Shown here one piece after another: positions 51,076 to 60,837 of a stretch of 64,000 nt of DNA (position 1 is its first letter; each line of letters opens with the position of its first letter). The position numbers were made by a program, and so were the translations under genes. The notes below the pieces were generated by a model, which was given only the letters and a program-made list of their open reading frames with translations, did not search any database and had not been told where the DNA came from. Origin of the DNA: Thermoplasmata archaeon (GTDB lineage Archaea > Thermoplasmatota > Thermoplasmata > Thermoplasmatales > Thermoplasmataceae); the NCBI GenBank assembly GCA_021846695.1, contig JAJZWN010000002.1, forward strand, positions 1 through 64,000, given 5' to 3'.

Positions 51076-52632
51076 ATGGAATGGAGTGGTACTGTGGAGT
51101 TTGAAAGCATAATTTACAGGGACAATGGCGTAAAAACCGTAATGGAAAGGGAAACAGATATTTTTAGGGATCTGGCCCTGGATGAAATTTTTGCTGCAAT
51201 AAATGGACACATACATGATAATGAAACTGAATCTTTGCTGTATATGCCCATGAAATCTGAACAGGATATAAAATACAGGCAGGAGGTGTTTCAGGATCTG
51301 ACTGATATAAACATAAGCAGGGGAATCGAGTCTTTCTCTAAGGATGCCGAAATCCTGCAATACAATATGAAAAAATTGAGGGAAGTAGATTCAGTGCAGA
51401 GAAATAGGCTATTCCTTGATTCCGCATATCTGTATTGTAATTCTATTATTTCGCTCCTTAATTGCCTTGATAATAATGCCGTAAAATCCCATGGACTGAA
51501 TAGCTTAAGAAATTACCTTAGATCATACAGCAAATCTGAAGAATTCAGAATACTGGCATCTGAATCAAAAGGAGTGGAAAGTGCAATGGAATCCTTAAGG
51601 TATATGATTACAGTTAAGGGTACAAGGATAACTGTCAGGAGAAGCATTGAATCAGAGGATTTTGGTGCCGAGATAGTAAAATACTTTGACCGTTTTCTTG
51701 ATGGCGAACAGCCGGAATTCAAGGAAAATTATTCATACAGCACCGGCCATGTGGAGGCTTCATTGGTTGAAATGGCATCAAGGCTTTACCCGGATCAGTT
51801 CTTAAGGATGGAATCGTTCTATGAGAACCATCAGAATTTTATCAGTCCTGTAATTGAAAGGCTTATGCGTGAAATAAAATTTTATACAAGATACATAACC
51901 TACATGAGGCGTTTCATAGACAGTGGATTGGACTTTTGCATTCCAGAGATTGTATCCTCCGGTGATGTTTTTTATTCAAGAAATTCCTATGACCTGGCAC
52001 TTGCAGGGAAACTCCTTGATAGGGGAATATTACCTGTTACAAACGGCTTTTATCTCGAAGGTGGGGCAAAAATTATACTTGTGACCGGCCCAAACAATGG
52101 AGGGAAGACCACATTTGCCAGGGCCTTTGGCCAGATGCACTATCTTGCTTCACTTGGTTTCCCGGTGCCTGGAAGCAGTGCAAGGCTCCAGGCCCCTGAT
52201 AAGATATACACACATTTTGAAAAATCAGAGACAGTTGAAAATCCAGTTGGCAGGCTGGAGGAAGAATTGATCAGGTTCCATGAAATAGTTAAAAATGCAA
52301 CATGCAGAAGCATTGTAATTATAAATGAAATGCTGAGCTCCGCAACTTTACGTGATGGAATAGAGATAGGAAAGAAAATCATTGAAAATCTGAAAGAAAT
52401 CGGGTGCATTACGGTTTACGTTACATTCATACACGAACTCTCCCTAATAGAAGGAACAGAAAGTTATGTTGCACAGGTCAACAACAAAGACCCCGAAAAA
52501 AGAACGTATAAAATAATTAAACAGCCATCAAATGGAATGACCTATGCACATGCACTTGCGGAAAAATACGGGCTGAGCTATGAAGACTTGAGGAGGAGGA
52601 TCAGTAATGAGAACGTACCTGAGCAGCATTAG
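51076..52632 (+). CDS. Short MutS-like ATPase, first of a tandem pair
   Basis: This 518-residue protein is MutS-related but without the N-terminal mismatch-recognition and connector domains. A helical core/lever region (about 60-330) is followed by the ABC-type ATPase domain: Walker A VTGPNNGGKTTFARA (about 335-349), the signature-side NPVGRLEEELIRFHEI, and Walker B IVIINEMLSSATLRDG (about 414-429), with Asn before the catalytic Glu instead of Asp. It starts at ATG 51076, or more probably GTG 51094 behind GGAGTGG. It overlaps the second MutS-like gene by 26 bases, so the two are probably made together and may pair. The substrate is unknown. Confidence 0.8.
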   Translation: MEWSGTVEFESIIYRDNGVKTVMERETDIFRDLALDEIFAAINGHIHDNETESLLYMPMKSEQDIKYRQEVFQDLTDINISRGIESFSKDAEILQYNMKKLREVDSVQRNRLFLDSAYLYCNSIISLLNCLDNNAVKSHGLNSLRNYLRSYSKSEEFRILASESKGVESAMESLRYMITVKGTRITVRRSIESEDFGAEIVKYFDRFLDGEQPEFKENYSYSTGHVEASLVEMASRLYPDQFLRMESFYENHQNFISPVIERLMREIKFYTRYITYMRRFIDSGLDFCIPEIVSSGDVFYSRNSYDLALAGKLLDRGILPVTNGFYLEGGAKIILVTGPNNGGKTTFARAFGQMHYLASLGFPVPGSSARLQAPDKIYTHFEKSETVENPVGRLEEELIRFHEIVKNATCRSIVIINEMLSSATLRDGIEIGKKIIENLKEIGCITVYVTFIHELSLIEGTESYVAQVNNKDPEKRTYKIIKQPSNGMTYAHALAEKYGLSYEDLRRRISNENVPEQH

Positions 52633-54124
52633 CGGAAAAAGGAAGGTTAATGGTATGCCATGGAACTCAGATGCACTTATAAATGACCTTGGATTGAAAC
52701 CTGTATTTAATGCAATGTCAGGTGGTGATGATTTTCTTCTGAAGACTTCTATGGAATTTTTGCTGGCTGGATGTTGTTCCATAGATGAAATACTGTACAG
52801 GCAGGAAATATTAAAGGATTTTATGGCTAACACCGGGGTTGCCCTGGAAATATACAGAAATGCTGTTGATTTTACAGAATATGCAAAAAAGCAGTTTTTC
52901 TGGTTCAGCAATAATGATGCCCTTTCAATAGAGGTATCGGTTGATATACTGCGTAAATTTATTATTTACTCCGGGAAGTTAAGGGCATTGCTCTATGAAT
53001 CTAAGAAAAGTTTCAATTCATTGGGCCTGAAGAAATTCTACAGTGTAATTTCTGAGGACTTCGGGCCTGATTATCTTGATAGGGCCATGGAATACCTGGA
53101 CAAATTGAATTTCCGTGATGGTGTAACTCTCAGCATGGCACTGGGACCGGGTAATTCCGGAAGGGATTATATTCTGCATGAACCTTATAATTCCGTATCA
53201 GTAAAGAAAACCATGAAGGGCATACTTGAAAGGCATTTCACATACACATTGCACGAAAGGGACATTGGAGGGGCAGAGGAGATTTCTGACATAAAAAGCC
53301 GTGGGCTGGGAAAGGTTGCCACAGTACTTAGAATCGCCGCCAGAAATGTAATGGAATTTTATAATGATATAAAAAGGGAGGTGGGATTTTATCTTGCCGC
53401 AATCAACCTGATGGAAAATATAGAGGCAAAGAATGGCAAAATATGCTTTCCAACACCATGCCATAAAAGGAATATGTCCTTTACCGGGCTATATGACCTG
53501 GGTTTGCTTTTCAGTACCGATATGGCAATTGTACCAAACAGTATGGAATCCCATGATACAGGATTATTTATAATCACCGGAACTAACCGTGGCGGGAAAT
53601 CGACATTCCTGAGAAGCATCGGGCAGGCACAGATCCTTATGCAGGCCGGCATTTTTGTTCCTTCAGAACATTTCAGGGCAAATATGGTTTCAGGAATTTA
53701 TACCCATTTCAAAAGCGAGGAGGACAGAAACCTCAACATTGGAAAATTTGAGGATGAGCTTTCAAGGATGGATGAAATAGTTAAACATTTAACAAAGGGC
53801 GGCATGGTACTTTTTAACGAATCTTTCTCTTCCACAAATACCAGGGAGGGATCAGATATAGCCCTGGAAATAACAAGGGCCCTTCTTGAAAATGAGGTAG
53901 CTGTATTCTTTGTTTCACATCTGTATGAATTTGCATCTGCAGTTGCCGGGAGTGTGGAGAAAAAATCCATGTTTCTTGTTGCAGAGAGAACAGAAGCGGG
54001 AAAGCATACATACCGGATAGTGGGTGGCAAACCACAAATAACAGGGTACGGAATGGATCTCTACAATAAAATTTTTGTAGCACAGGATTCAAACACAGGC
54101 AATTTGCCGGGTTTGGATGGGTGA
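52607..54124 (+). CDS. Short MutS-like ATPase, second of a tandem pair
   Basis: This 505-residue protein has the same architecture as the preceding protein but is clearly divergent. Walker A ITGTNRGGKSTFLRS lies at about 324-338, the FEDELSRMDEIV segment at about 383, and Walker B MVLFNESFSSTNTREG at about 403-418 (again Asn-Glu). Like the first protein, it lacks the mismatch-reading domain. A strong GAGGAGG site lies about eight bases before its ATG, inside the preceding gene. Conservation of both ATP sites suggests an alternating heterodimer, as in MutS-alpha, though this is inference. It ends 75 bases before pdaD. Confidence 0.8.
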   Translation: MRTYLSSISGKRKVNGMPWNSDALINDLGLKPVFNAMSGGDDFLLKTSMEFLLAGCCSIDEILYRQEILKDFMANTGVALEIYRNAVDFTEYAKKQFFWFSNNDALSIEVSVDILRKFIIYSGKLRALLYESKKSFNSLGLKKFYSVISEDFGPDYLDRAMEYLDKLNFRDGVTLSMALGPGNSGRDYILHEPYNSVSVKKTMKGILERHFTYTLHERDIGGAEEISDIKSRGLGKVATVLRIAARNVMEFYNDIKREVGFYLAAINLMENIEAKNGKICFPTPCHKRNMSFTGLYDLGLLFSTDMAIVPNSMESHDTGLFIITGTNRGGKSTFLRSIGQAQILMQAGIFVPSEHFRANMVSGIYTHFKSEEDRNLNIGKFEDELSRMDEIVKHLTKGGMVLFNESFSSTNTREGSDIALEITRALLENEVAVFFVSHLYEFASAVAGSVEKKSMFLVAERTEAGKHTYRIVGGKPQITGYGMDLYNKIFVAQDSNTGNLPGLDG

Positions 54125-54168
54125 TGTTCAAAGGCAATCTATGCTTTGGCGCACAAACCCGTTAAGAT

Positions 54169-54180
54169 AAATATTTTAAA
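54169..54180 (+). promoter_or_regulatory. TATA box of pdaD-leuS
   Basis: AATATTTTAAAT (54169-54180) precedes the pdaD ATG (54200) by about 25 bases with no ribosome site between. A leaderless pdaD-leuS transcript is likely. Confidence 0.45.
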
Positions 54181-54199
54181 TAATTAATAATACACCCCT

Positions 54200-54739
54200 A
54201 TGTTACTTCCAAAGAAGATATTTTTCACCAGGGGGATAGGGCGCGGAGAAACACAGCTGCAATCTTTCGAAAATGCACTGAGAGATGCTGATATCGCTGC
54301 ATATAACCTGGTTAGTGTCAGTTCAATCCTGCCGCCATATGCTGAAATAGTTGATAAATCAGAGGGCATAAAGCTACTTTCCTACGGCCAGATTTTATTT
54401 ACAGTACTGGCCAGAAATTCATCCAATGAGCTTAACAGGATGATATCGTCTGCTATCGGTGTGGCAGTACCATCTGACAGAAGCAAATGGGGGTACTTAA
54501 GTGAGCATCATACATTCGGGCAGACTGAAAATGACTCCGGGCATTTCGCTGAAAAACTTGCTGCAGAAATGCTGGCAAGCACAATGGGACTTGATGACCA
54601 TCTGAGATGGGAAGAGAAGAAAAATGAGTATGTCCTGGATGATAAGATACTTACAACAAAAAATATCGCTGCAACGACGGTTGTGCTAAAGCCCGATGAG
54701 TGGGCAACAGTCATAGCCGCAGCAGTTCTAGTGGTTTAA
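54200..54739 (+). CDS. pdaD: Pyruvoyl-dependent arginine decarboxylase
   Basis: This 179-residue proenzyme makes agmatine for polyamine and agmatidine synthesis. Self-cleavage occurs at a Ser-Ser site; here [14 protein letters not shown] gives Ser41/Ser42, after which Ser42 becomes pyruvoyl. Other conserved parts are the start [20 protein letters not shown] and the C-terminal [22 protein letters not shown]. It is trimeric in relatives. leuS starts on the very next base after its stop, so the pair is an operon. Confidence 0.95.
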   Translation: MLLPKKIFFTRGIGRGETQLQSFENALRDADIAAYNLVSVSSILPPYAEIVDKSEGIKLLSYGQILFTVLARNSSNELNRMISSAIGVAVPSDRSKWGYLSEHHTFGQTENDSGHFAEKLAAEMLASTMGLDDHLRWEEKKNEYVLDDKILTTKNIAATTVVLKPDEWATVIAAAVLVV

Positions 54740-57448
54740 ATGGAAAGAAGCATAGAGGAAAAATGGCGTGACCGCTGGGCAGAGAGCCATATCTTCGAAC
54801 CGGCTGCAGACACCACAAGGGAGAAATTTTTTGTAACTGTACCATGGCCGTATACAAATGGCTCGCTGCATGTTGGCCATGGGAGAACATATACGCTTGG
54901 AGACATAGTTGCACGCTACAAAAGGCTAACAGGGTACAATGTCCTCTTTCCCATGGGATTCCATGAAAGTGGCACGCCGATACTGGCATTCTCTGAGAGG
55001 TTGAGAAATGGTGATAAGGATACCATAAGGCTTTACATGAGTTATCTATCCGAATATGAAAAACCCGAGGACATAGATAGAATACTGGAATCTTTCAGGG
55101 AGCCGCAGAATATAGCAGATTACTTTTCCAGGGTAATAATAAAGGATTTCATGGACCTTGGGTATTCCATCGACTGGAGCAGGAAGTTTACATCTGCTGA
55201 TCCATTTTACCAGGAAGTCGTAAAGTGGCAGTTCAACCAGCTAAATGAAAAGGGGCTTATTAAAAGAGGGAGCTACCCCATACTTTACAGCATCAGGGAT
55301 GAAAATGCAGTTGGGGAGGATGATATCAAGGATGGTGATACTGACAAGGTAAGTATCGAAGAATTCACCGGTGTACTGTTCAGGGGTGAAAAATATTCCC
55401 TTATGGCGGCATCGCTGAGGCCTGAAACAATATTCGGTGTAACAAATCTATGGATAAACCCGTCTGCAGGGTATGAAATGGTCAGGTACCGTGGAATGGA
55501 TATAGTGATGTCCAGTAGCGGGTGTAAAAAATTTTCAATGCAGCATGAAGGCGTTCAGTATGTTAGGGATGTCCCCTCTGATGAGATAGTAGCATCTGAA
55601 TTCCAGGTTCCATTCAGCAGTGAAAAGGTCGGGGTTTTAAATGCTGAATTTGTTGATCCGGATAACGGAACCGGCATTGTGTATTCTGTGCCAGGGCACT
55701 CCATTTTTGATTATATTTACTATAATAAGAATGGAATAAAAAATAATTTAAAGAAAGTGGTGAAAGTTGATAGGAACGTATCAGTAGAATCACTGGTTGA
55801 AAAATATGATCTTGAGAAAAACAGTGAAAGGCTCAAGGATGCAACACAGGAACTTTATAAGGAGGAGTTTTACAACGGCACATTAATTAATTCTGGCAGA
55901 TACAGCGGAATGTCTGTTGAAGCCGGAAGGGAGGCAATTAAAAGGGAAATGCAGGAAAAAAACCTTGCATACATATTTTATGAAACAACCAGAAAAGCAG
56001 TAACAAGGTCAGGATCGGAAGTTATAGTTGCAGTGCTCAATGACCAGTGGTTTATTGATTATTCCCCGGAATGGCTAAAAGAAAAAGCACATGAACTGGT
56101 AAATTCAATGAAATTCTATCCTGAACTGTACAGAAAGCTAATGAACGATGCTGTTGACTGGCTAAAGGAAAGGCCATGCGCCAGAAGAAGAGGCATCGGC
56201 ACCAAACTGCCCTTTGATGAAAGATGGGTTATAGAATCCCTTTCTGATTCGACAATTTACATGCTCGCCTATACAAATAAGAATGAACTTGAAAGTATAT
56301 ACGCACATCTTAAAAAAATTCCCTACGGGATACTTGATTATATACTGCTGGGTAAGGAAGTTAGGGAAAAATACGATGAATATACAATGGAGAATGCCAG
56401 AAAAGCCAGGGATGAATTCAGATACTGGTACGGGAACGATTTGAGGATAACAGCACCGCCACACATATCCAACCACCTCGCCTTCTATATAATGAATCAT
56501 GCAGCCATTTTCAGTGGTAAGGAGCTACCTGGTGGGCTGATGATATCGGGCCTCGTCATATCAAATGGTGCGAAGATATCAAAAAGTAAGGGAAATGTAA
56601 TATCCCTCCTGGAGATAATTAAGCATTATTCAGCAGATATATACAGGCTTTTCATGGCTGCAGGAGCCGATATTTCATCACTTCTTGACTGGAATGAGAA
56701 AGATCTTTCTTCGGTAATAAAAAGGTATTCATATTTCACTGATATCCTTGATGCCTATTCTCCAGGAGATGATGATAGTAATTATATTTATTCATGGTTC
56801 AAATCCGCTTTTTACAGGAATTTAAAAACGTATATTGCTGACATGGAGTCAATGAACATAAGGGATTCGTATATAGCAATATTTTACAATGTCATGAACG
56901 ATCTCAGGAATGTTGAAAGCCACGGAGGCAATATCAATATAGCCCTGAAGCCTGTTCTTGCGGACTGGTTAAAAGCCCTTTCTCCAATAATACCCTTTGC
57001 CGCAGAGGAGTACTGGCACAGGCATATAGACAATAATAGTTTTGTCAGTGCACAGACAATTGATATGAACATAGATAACAGGATAGATTACAATATTTTA
57101 AAATCTGAAAACTATCTTAACAGGGTAATATCAGACATAAGGGAAATCCTCAAAATTATCCATATTGATGCCAAAAAGGCTACAATTACAGTTTACGGGC
57201 AGAAACAGAAAACATTCCTTGAGGAATATCCTGGCGGGAACCTGGACAGGGAGTACCGCACCATGATAGGAGATTACATGAAAAACAAAAACAGAATTGA
57301 TACGGAGATGATTGACGAATACAGTATAATAGAGGCAAATAGAAAATATCTCGAGTCTTCTCTCAAGCTGGATATTACTGTGGTAAAATCTGACAGCATA
57401 CAGAAGAAAAACCCATGGCCGGGCAGGCCCCTCATAGAGATCAGCTGA
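54740..57448 (+). CDS. leuS: Leucyl-tRNA synthetase
   Basis: This 902-residue archaeal-type class I synthetase has the HIGH motif as HVGH in VPWPYTNGSLHVGHGRTY (about 34-51), KMSKS as KISKSKGN (about 611-620), and an editing CP1 domain between (SLRPETIFGVTNLW near 226-239). The C-terminal anticodon region reaches the end without truncation. It attaches leucine to tRNA-Leu. The start codon abuts the pdaD stop codon with no gap. Confidence 0.96.
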   Translation: MERSIEEKWRDRWAESHIFEPAADTTREKFFVTVPWPYTNGSLHVGHGRTYTLGDIVARYKRLTGYNVLFPMGFHESGTPILAFSERLRNGDKDTIRLYMSYLSEYEKPEDIDRILESFREPQNIADYFSRVIIKDFMDLGYSIDWSRKFTSADPFYQEVVKWQFNQLNEKGLIKRGSYPILYSIRDENAVGEDDIKDGDTDKVSIEEFTGVLFRGEKYSLMAASLRPETIFGVTNLWINPSAGYEMVRYRGMDIVMSSSGCKKFSMQHEGVQYVRDVPSDEIVASEFQVPFSSEKVGVLNAEFVDPDNGTGIVYSVPGHSIFDYIYYNKNGIKNNLKKVVKVDRNVSVESLVEKYDLEKNSERLKDATQELYKEEFYNGTLINSGRYSGMSVEAGREAIKREMQEKNLAYIFYETTRKAVTRSGSEVIVAVLNDQWFIDYSPEWLKEKAHELVNSMKFYPELYRKLMNDAVDWLKERPCARRRGIGTKLPFDERWVIESLSDSTIYMLAYTNKNELESIYAHLKKIPYGILDYILLGKEVREKYDEYTMENARKARDEFRYWYGNDLRITAPPHISNHLAFYIMNHAAIFSGKELPGGLMISGLVISNGAKISKSKGNVISLLEIIKHYSADIYRLFMAAGADISSLLDWNEKDLSSVIKRYSYFTDILDAYSPGDDDSNYIYSWFKSAFYRNLKTYIADMESMNIRDSYIAIFYNVMNDLRNVESHGGNINIALKPVLADWLKALSPIIPFAAEEYWHRHIDNNSFVSAQTIDMNIDNRIDYNILKSENYLNRVISDIREILKIIHIDAKKATITVYGQKQKTFLEEYPGGNLDREYRTMIGDYMKNKNRIDTEMIDEYSIIEANRKYLESSLKLDITVVKSDSIQKKNPWPGRPLIEIS

Positions 57449-57850
57449 TCAGATATCGAATACAACCATGGCAAACCCGTGTTCGGGATCCACCTTGAGA
57501 TCATAATAGGTGGCCGCCTTTATGACATTTCTGTACTCCACATTATCAGGAATGCTGGATCCAAATATCCTGCCGTGAAGGCGGTTTTCTGTAAAATCTA
57601 ATTTTGAGCCGAAATATATAACATTCTCATATTCCATATAAAATAGGATGTCATTGAGTAGATTTACCAGTATGTTATCCGGGCTATTTTTTTCAATTTC
57701 AATAGTTTTATTAAAACCAGGCTTCAGAAGATTTCTGTCCATTATTAAATCGGAGATGGTAATTACAGAGTTCTGAAAAATTGAAGTATAAGAATTTCCG
57801 TATATTCTGACTTTAAGGTCCGCTGTATGGTCTAATACATCATAAATCAT
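57449..57850 (-). CDS. Archease
   Basis: This 133-residue chaperone of the RNA ligase RtcB carries the Ca-binding Asp in YDVLDHTADLKVRIYG (about 3-18), the central NLLNDILFYMEYENVI, and the conserved end IKAATYYDLKV-(x)5-FAMVVFDI with its terminal Asp. It promotes RtcB guanylylation during tRNA splicing and repair. rtcB itself is not in this window. It is convergent with leuS with no gap. Confidence 0.93.
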   Translation of the reverse strand: MIYDVLDHTADLKVRIYGNSYTSIFQNSVITISDLIMDRNLLKPGFNKTIEIEKNSPDNILVNLLNDILFYMEYENVIYFGSKLDFTENRLHGRIFGSSIPDNVEYRNVIKAATYYDLKVDPEHGFAMVVFDI

Positions 57851-57909
57851 GGCATAGAATAATACTAATAAATATAAAATATAATACTAAAATACTGAAA
57901 ATTATAGGT

Positions 57910-59736
57910 TTACTGATCCGGGTTTATGGATGATATCATTGGGATTTCATCCTTGTCCAGGTCAAGTCCTATTTCCTTGGAGGTAAGGTTTCTTCCAAGG
58001 CTTCTTTCATAGAAGCTTATGATCCTCTTCTTTTCCTCCACGGTGTATTTTCTGAAGTATTTGTCCTTTTTCAGGTCAAACCCGGTCTTCTCCTCATACA
58101 CATTTGCAGGTATTGAATACTTTCTCTGTGTTGAATCCCTGTAAAGTTCCGGTATCACATTGAATGCACAGAAAGGTATTACCCTTCCATCTGGCATTGC
58201 ATAGTGTATATCACATCTCTCTACACGATCCACATCGTATGTGTATGGGTCCTGGAAATGCATGAATCCTATGAACAGAGACTTGTAATGGAAGGCCTTC
58301 AGTCCATGGTAATCTCCCTCTGTGAAAGCATTGTATACCATATCCTTCAGCTTGAATCCCTCAGGAGCCTTGCTGTAATCCACGAATTTCTTCAGGTGTA
58401 ACAGCAGTTTGGTAACGGATTCTACCTTCTTTGGTGCCTGCCATTTTGCGTATTTTATATCGTCTCCAAGTTCGGAAAGGTATTCAAACATTCCCTTGAC
58501 ATCAACAAACCTTGTTACAGGTATGATTTTATCATTGTCAACGAATATGTATGTTCCCATTCCGCATGCAAAGTGTATGGATAATTTGTATGTTGGATGG
58601 CCCTTGAGCGCTGCCACGAAGTTTGAAACATCTGTTGTTGCTGGCACGGTAAAGAAGTCTTCCCTTCCTATTGCGCCATCAAGCTGCTGCTCGATCTTCT
58701 TTATTGCTCCCGGGATTGTTATCCTCTGCCTTGCCCTTGCACGGTCGGACATCCTTCCTACAAGACTTACTGGCTGGAAATTGACTCCCCTTACAACATC
58801 CATGTTGGATTTTGCAAACTTTATCATATCTCCAAGGTACATATCGTTTATTCCGCCTATAACAGTGGGCACAAGTACGACCCCCATTGGTGCCTGCTTG
58901 TAATGCTCCAGCGCCATGGGTATTTCCCAGAAGTTCTTTGGATTTGATCTCGGAGTTGGACCATCGAAACTCGTGTAAACAACGTTAGATCCTGCGTCCC
59001 TTGCCCTTTTGACAAAGTCAGGGTCGTATGCTGCCCTTACACTGTTTGTGTTCATCTGGACGTGCTCATAGCCTTCTTCCCTGGCGATTCTTATTACATC
59101 TATAATATCATCCCTGAGAGTCGGCTCTCCCCCAGTTATCTGCACTGCGTTAGCACCAACTGGTTTCTCGTTTCTCATTCTTCTGAGCATTAACCTAATC
59201 TGGTCCAGAGATGGCTCATATATGGGCTCGTTCTCCTTTGCATAGAAGAAACAGTACCAGCATGATAGGTCACACCTGTTCGTTATAACAACGTTTCCCA
59301 GTCCTGTATGGGATTTGTGCTTTACACACAGACCACAGTGTGTGGGGCATACAATTTTATCGGCATATACTGCAACGTTAGGATTCAATATTTTTGTGCC
59401 TTCCTTGTCCTGGAATTTTTTTGCCTCCTCGTACATATCATAGTCTTCCCAGTACTTTTCTTTTGTTATACCATGTTCAGCGCATTCTTTGATAAGGTCA
59501 ACTTCTCCCCCTTCCTCGTACACGATTGCGGGAATTCTCATCTGATCGAATTTCTCTTCATCTGCGCATAGAGGGCATAAGCTTTCTGTTACTCTTAAAA
59601 CAAGCATATCGTCTGTAATTAAATGGCCCATACTTTTCAAGAATTCATCTACAGTCTTGAACGGCGCGTTTCTACTTATCTCAAAGTCATTCGCCAGTCT
59701 GACCTCGGATTTATTTCTTTCTTCTGTCAATACCAT
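57910..59736 (-). CDS. tes: Radical SAM enzyme, tetraether lipid synthase (Tes)-like
   Basis: This 608-residue multi-cluster radical SAM protein has the radical SAM motif NRCDLSCWYCFF (Cys155, 159, 162) and GGEP at about 202-205. Extra Cys sets are CPLC at 54-57, CPTHCGLC at 130-137 and CDIH/FCAFN near the C-terminus, as in the family (MJ0619-type) that joins two archaeol chains into GDGT tetraethers. Thermoplasmatales have GDGT membranes, so the call fits. It starts at ATG 59736 behind GGTGA. Upstream lies a TATA box (59777-59790) and palindromic elements. Confidence 0.87.
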   Translation of the reverse strand: MVLTEERNKSEVRLANDFEISRNAPFKTVDEFLKSMGHLITDDMLVLRVTESLCPLCADEEKFDQMRIPAIVYEEGGEVDLIKECAEHGITKEKYWEDYDMYEEAKKFQDKEGTKILNPNVAVYADKIVCPTHCGLCVKHKSHTGLGNVVITNRCDLSCWYCFFYAKENEPIYEPSLDQIRLMLRRMRNEKPVGANAVQITGGEPTLRDDIIDVIRIAREEGYEHVQMNTNSVRAAYDPDFVKRARDAGSNVVYTSFDGPTPRSNPKNFWEIPMALEHYKQAPMGVVLVPTVIGGINDMYLGDMIKFAKSNMDVVRGVNFQPVSLVGRMSDRARARQRITIPGAIKKIEQQLDGAIGREDFFTVPATTDVSNFVAALKGHPTYKLSIHFACGMGTYIFVDNDKIIPVTRFVDVKGMFEYLSELGDDIKYAKWQAPKKVESVTKLLLHLKKFVDYSKAPEGFKLKDMVYNAFTEGDYHGLKAFHYKSLFIGFMHFQDPYTYDVDRVERCDIHYAMPDGRVIPFCAFNVIPELYRDSTQRKYSIPANVYEEKTGFDLKKDKYFRKYTVEEKKRIISFYERSLGRNLTSKEIGLDLDKDEIPMISSINPDQ

Positions 59737-59805
59737 CTTAATTCACCTAATTAACTAATCATGTTAAGCATATAGAATAATATATAAGTTTTGTCTTTTT
59801 TCTTG

Positions 59806-59831
59806 CTAATAATGCAAAACACTAATTAGTG
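59806..59831. promoter_or_regulatory. Palindromic elements upstream of the Tes-like gene
   Basis: CACTAATTAGTG (59820-59831) is a perfect 12-base palindrome. Next to it TTGC-(7)-GCAA is a second inverted repeat (about 59803-59817). They lie about 20-50 bases upstream of the TATA box for the minus-strand gene, a usual place for an activator or repressor. No binding factor can be named. Confidence 0.35.
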
Positions 59832-59931
59832 GCAATAATTACAAAATATGCCTTTATATATAAGAAAAACAGATATTCATGGTTATTTTATCTTATATGA
59901 CTAATTTATACATGAAAATCATAATATAAAA

Positions 59932-60762
59932 TTAATATTTTTTATTCTGTATTTTGATTTCCTTCAGCAGCTGGTTATACATATAATCTATATTGGAGGC
60001 TGTGTGCACAGTTATGCCCTTATCAGACAGATAATTTTTAAGCTGTTCCCTTGAGATCATATCAGTGGTATCCCCTATTTTTTCCTTGATAACAGTGGGA
60101 ATTAATTTTACCAGATTCTGCCTTTCAACAGACTTCATATTTTTTTCTATTTTTTTACGGGCTTCCCTGTTAACACGGTCAATTTTCAGCTTTAATTCCT
60201 GATCTACCGGAAAATCAAAATTTATTCCCTTATCCATCCAGAAATTATTCATATTACTGTCTATTTCATCAGATTCTAAATCCACAACCTCACTGTCAAA
60301 ATACTGTAACATATCCTGTATAAGTGAATCTATGGATTTTTCATTGACCTCTCTGGTAAGTGGCAGTACCTTCTTTTCATCATTTTCTTCCAGGAGGTCA
60401 TCGATATTGAATGTGTTTAACTCTGCGAACCAGTCCGCTTCCTCATGGTATTTGTAACCCACATCATTTGATATATACATAATATCAATTTCTGCAATCT
60501 TGCCTCTGTACTTCTTGCAATCTATGGAAGAGCAGTCCATATCCTCATCTTCGAATCTTTTTATAGAAATCACAATGGATTTAATTCCGCTTTCTCCTGC
60601 ATTCTTCAGGAATTTTGCAGCTCCCCCCATGCGTTTATCCCACTCGAAGCTAATCACTATATCCACATCTGTGGAATAATATATAGAAATTTCATTCCTT
60701 TTGGAATATTTTACAATGCTGTCCCACAGTAATTCCATTTTATCTTTCATATTAGACCACAA
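59932..60762 (-). CDS. Hypothetical protein, 276 residues
   Basis: No family recognised. The first 110 residues look like a compact alpha/beta domain (EISIYYSTDVDIVISFEW, SIVISIKRFEDEDMDCSSID) with three Cys around DCSSIDCKKY, and the rest is charged and helical (KIDRVNREARKKIEKNMKSV). It is soluble and acidic in the middle. It lies 75 bases downstream of the solute-binding-protein-like gene on the same strand and could share its transcript. It is probably a real gene, but without a role. Confidence 0.55.
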   Translation of the reverse strand: MWSNMKDKMELLWDSIVKYSKRNEISIYYSTDVDIVISFEWDKRMGGAAKFLKNAGESGIKSIVISIKRFEDEDMDCSSIDCKKYRGKIAEIDIMYISNDVGYKYHEEADWFAELNTFNIDDLLEENDEKKVLPLTREVNEKSIDSLIQDMLQYFDSEVVDLESDEIDSNMNNFWMDKGINFDFPVDQELKLKIDRVNREARKKIEKNMKSVERQNLVKLIPTVIKEKIGDTTDMISREQLKNYLSDKGITVHTASNIDYMYNQLLKEIKIQNKKY

Positions 60763-60837
60763 TACAGATAATTAAGATAAAACTCATATAAAAGGATTTT
60801 TAATATTATTTTGTATGCACTTAAATATTATAATATT

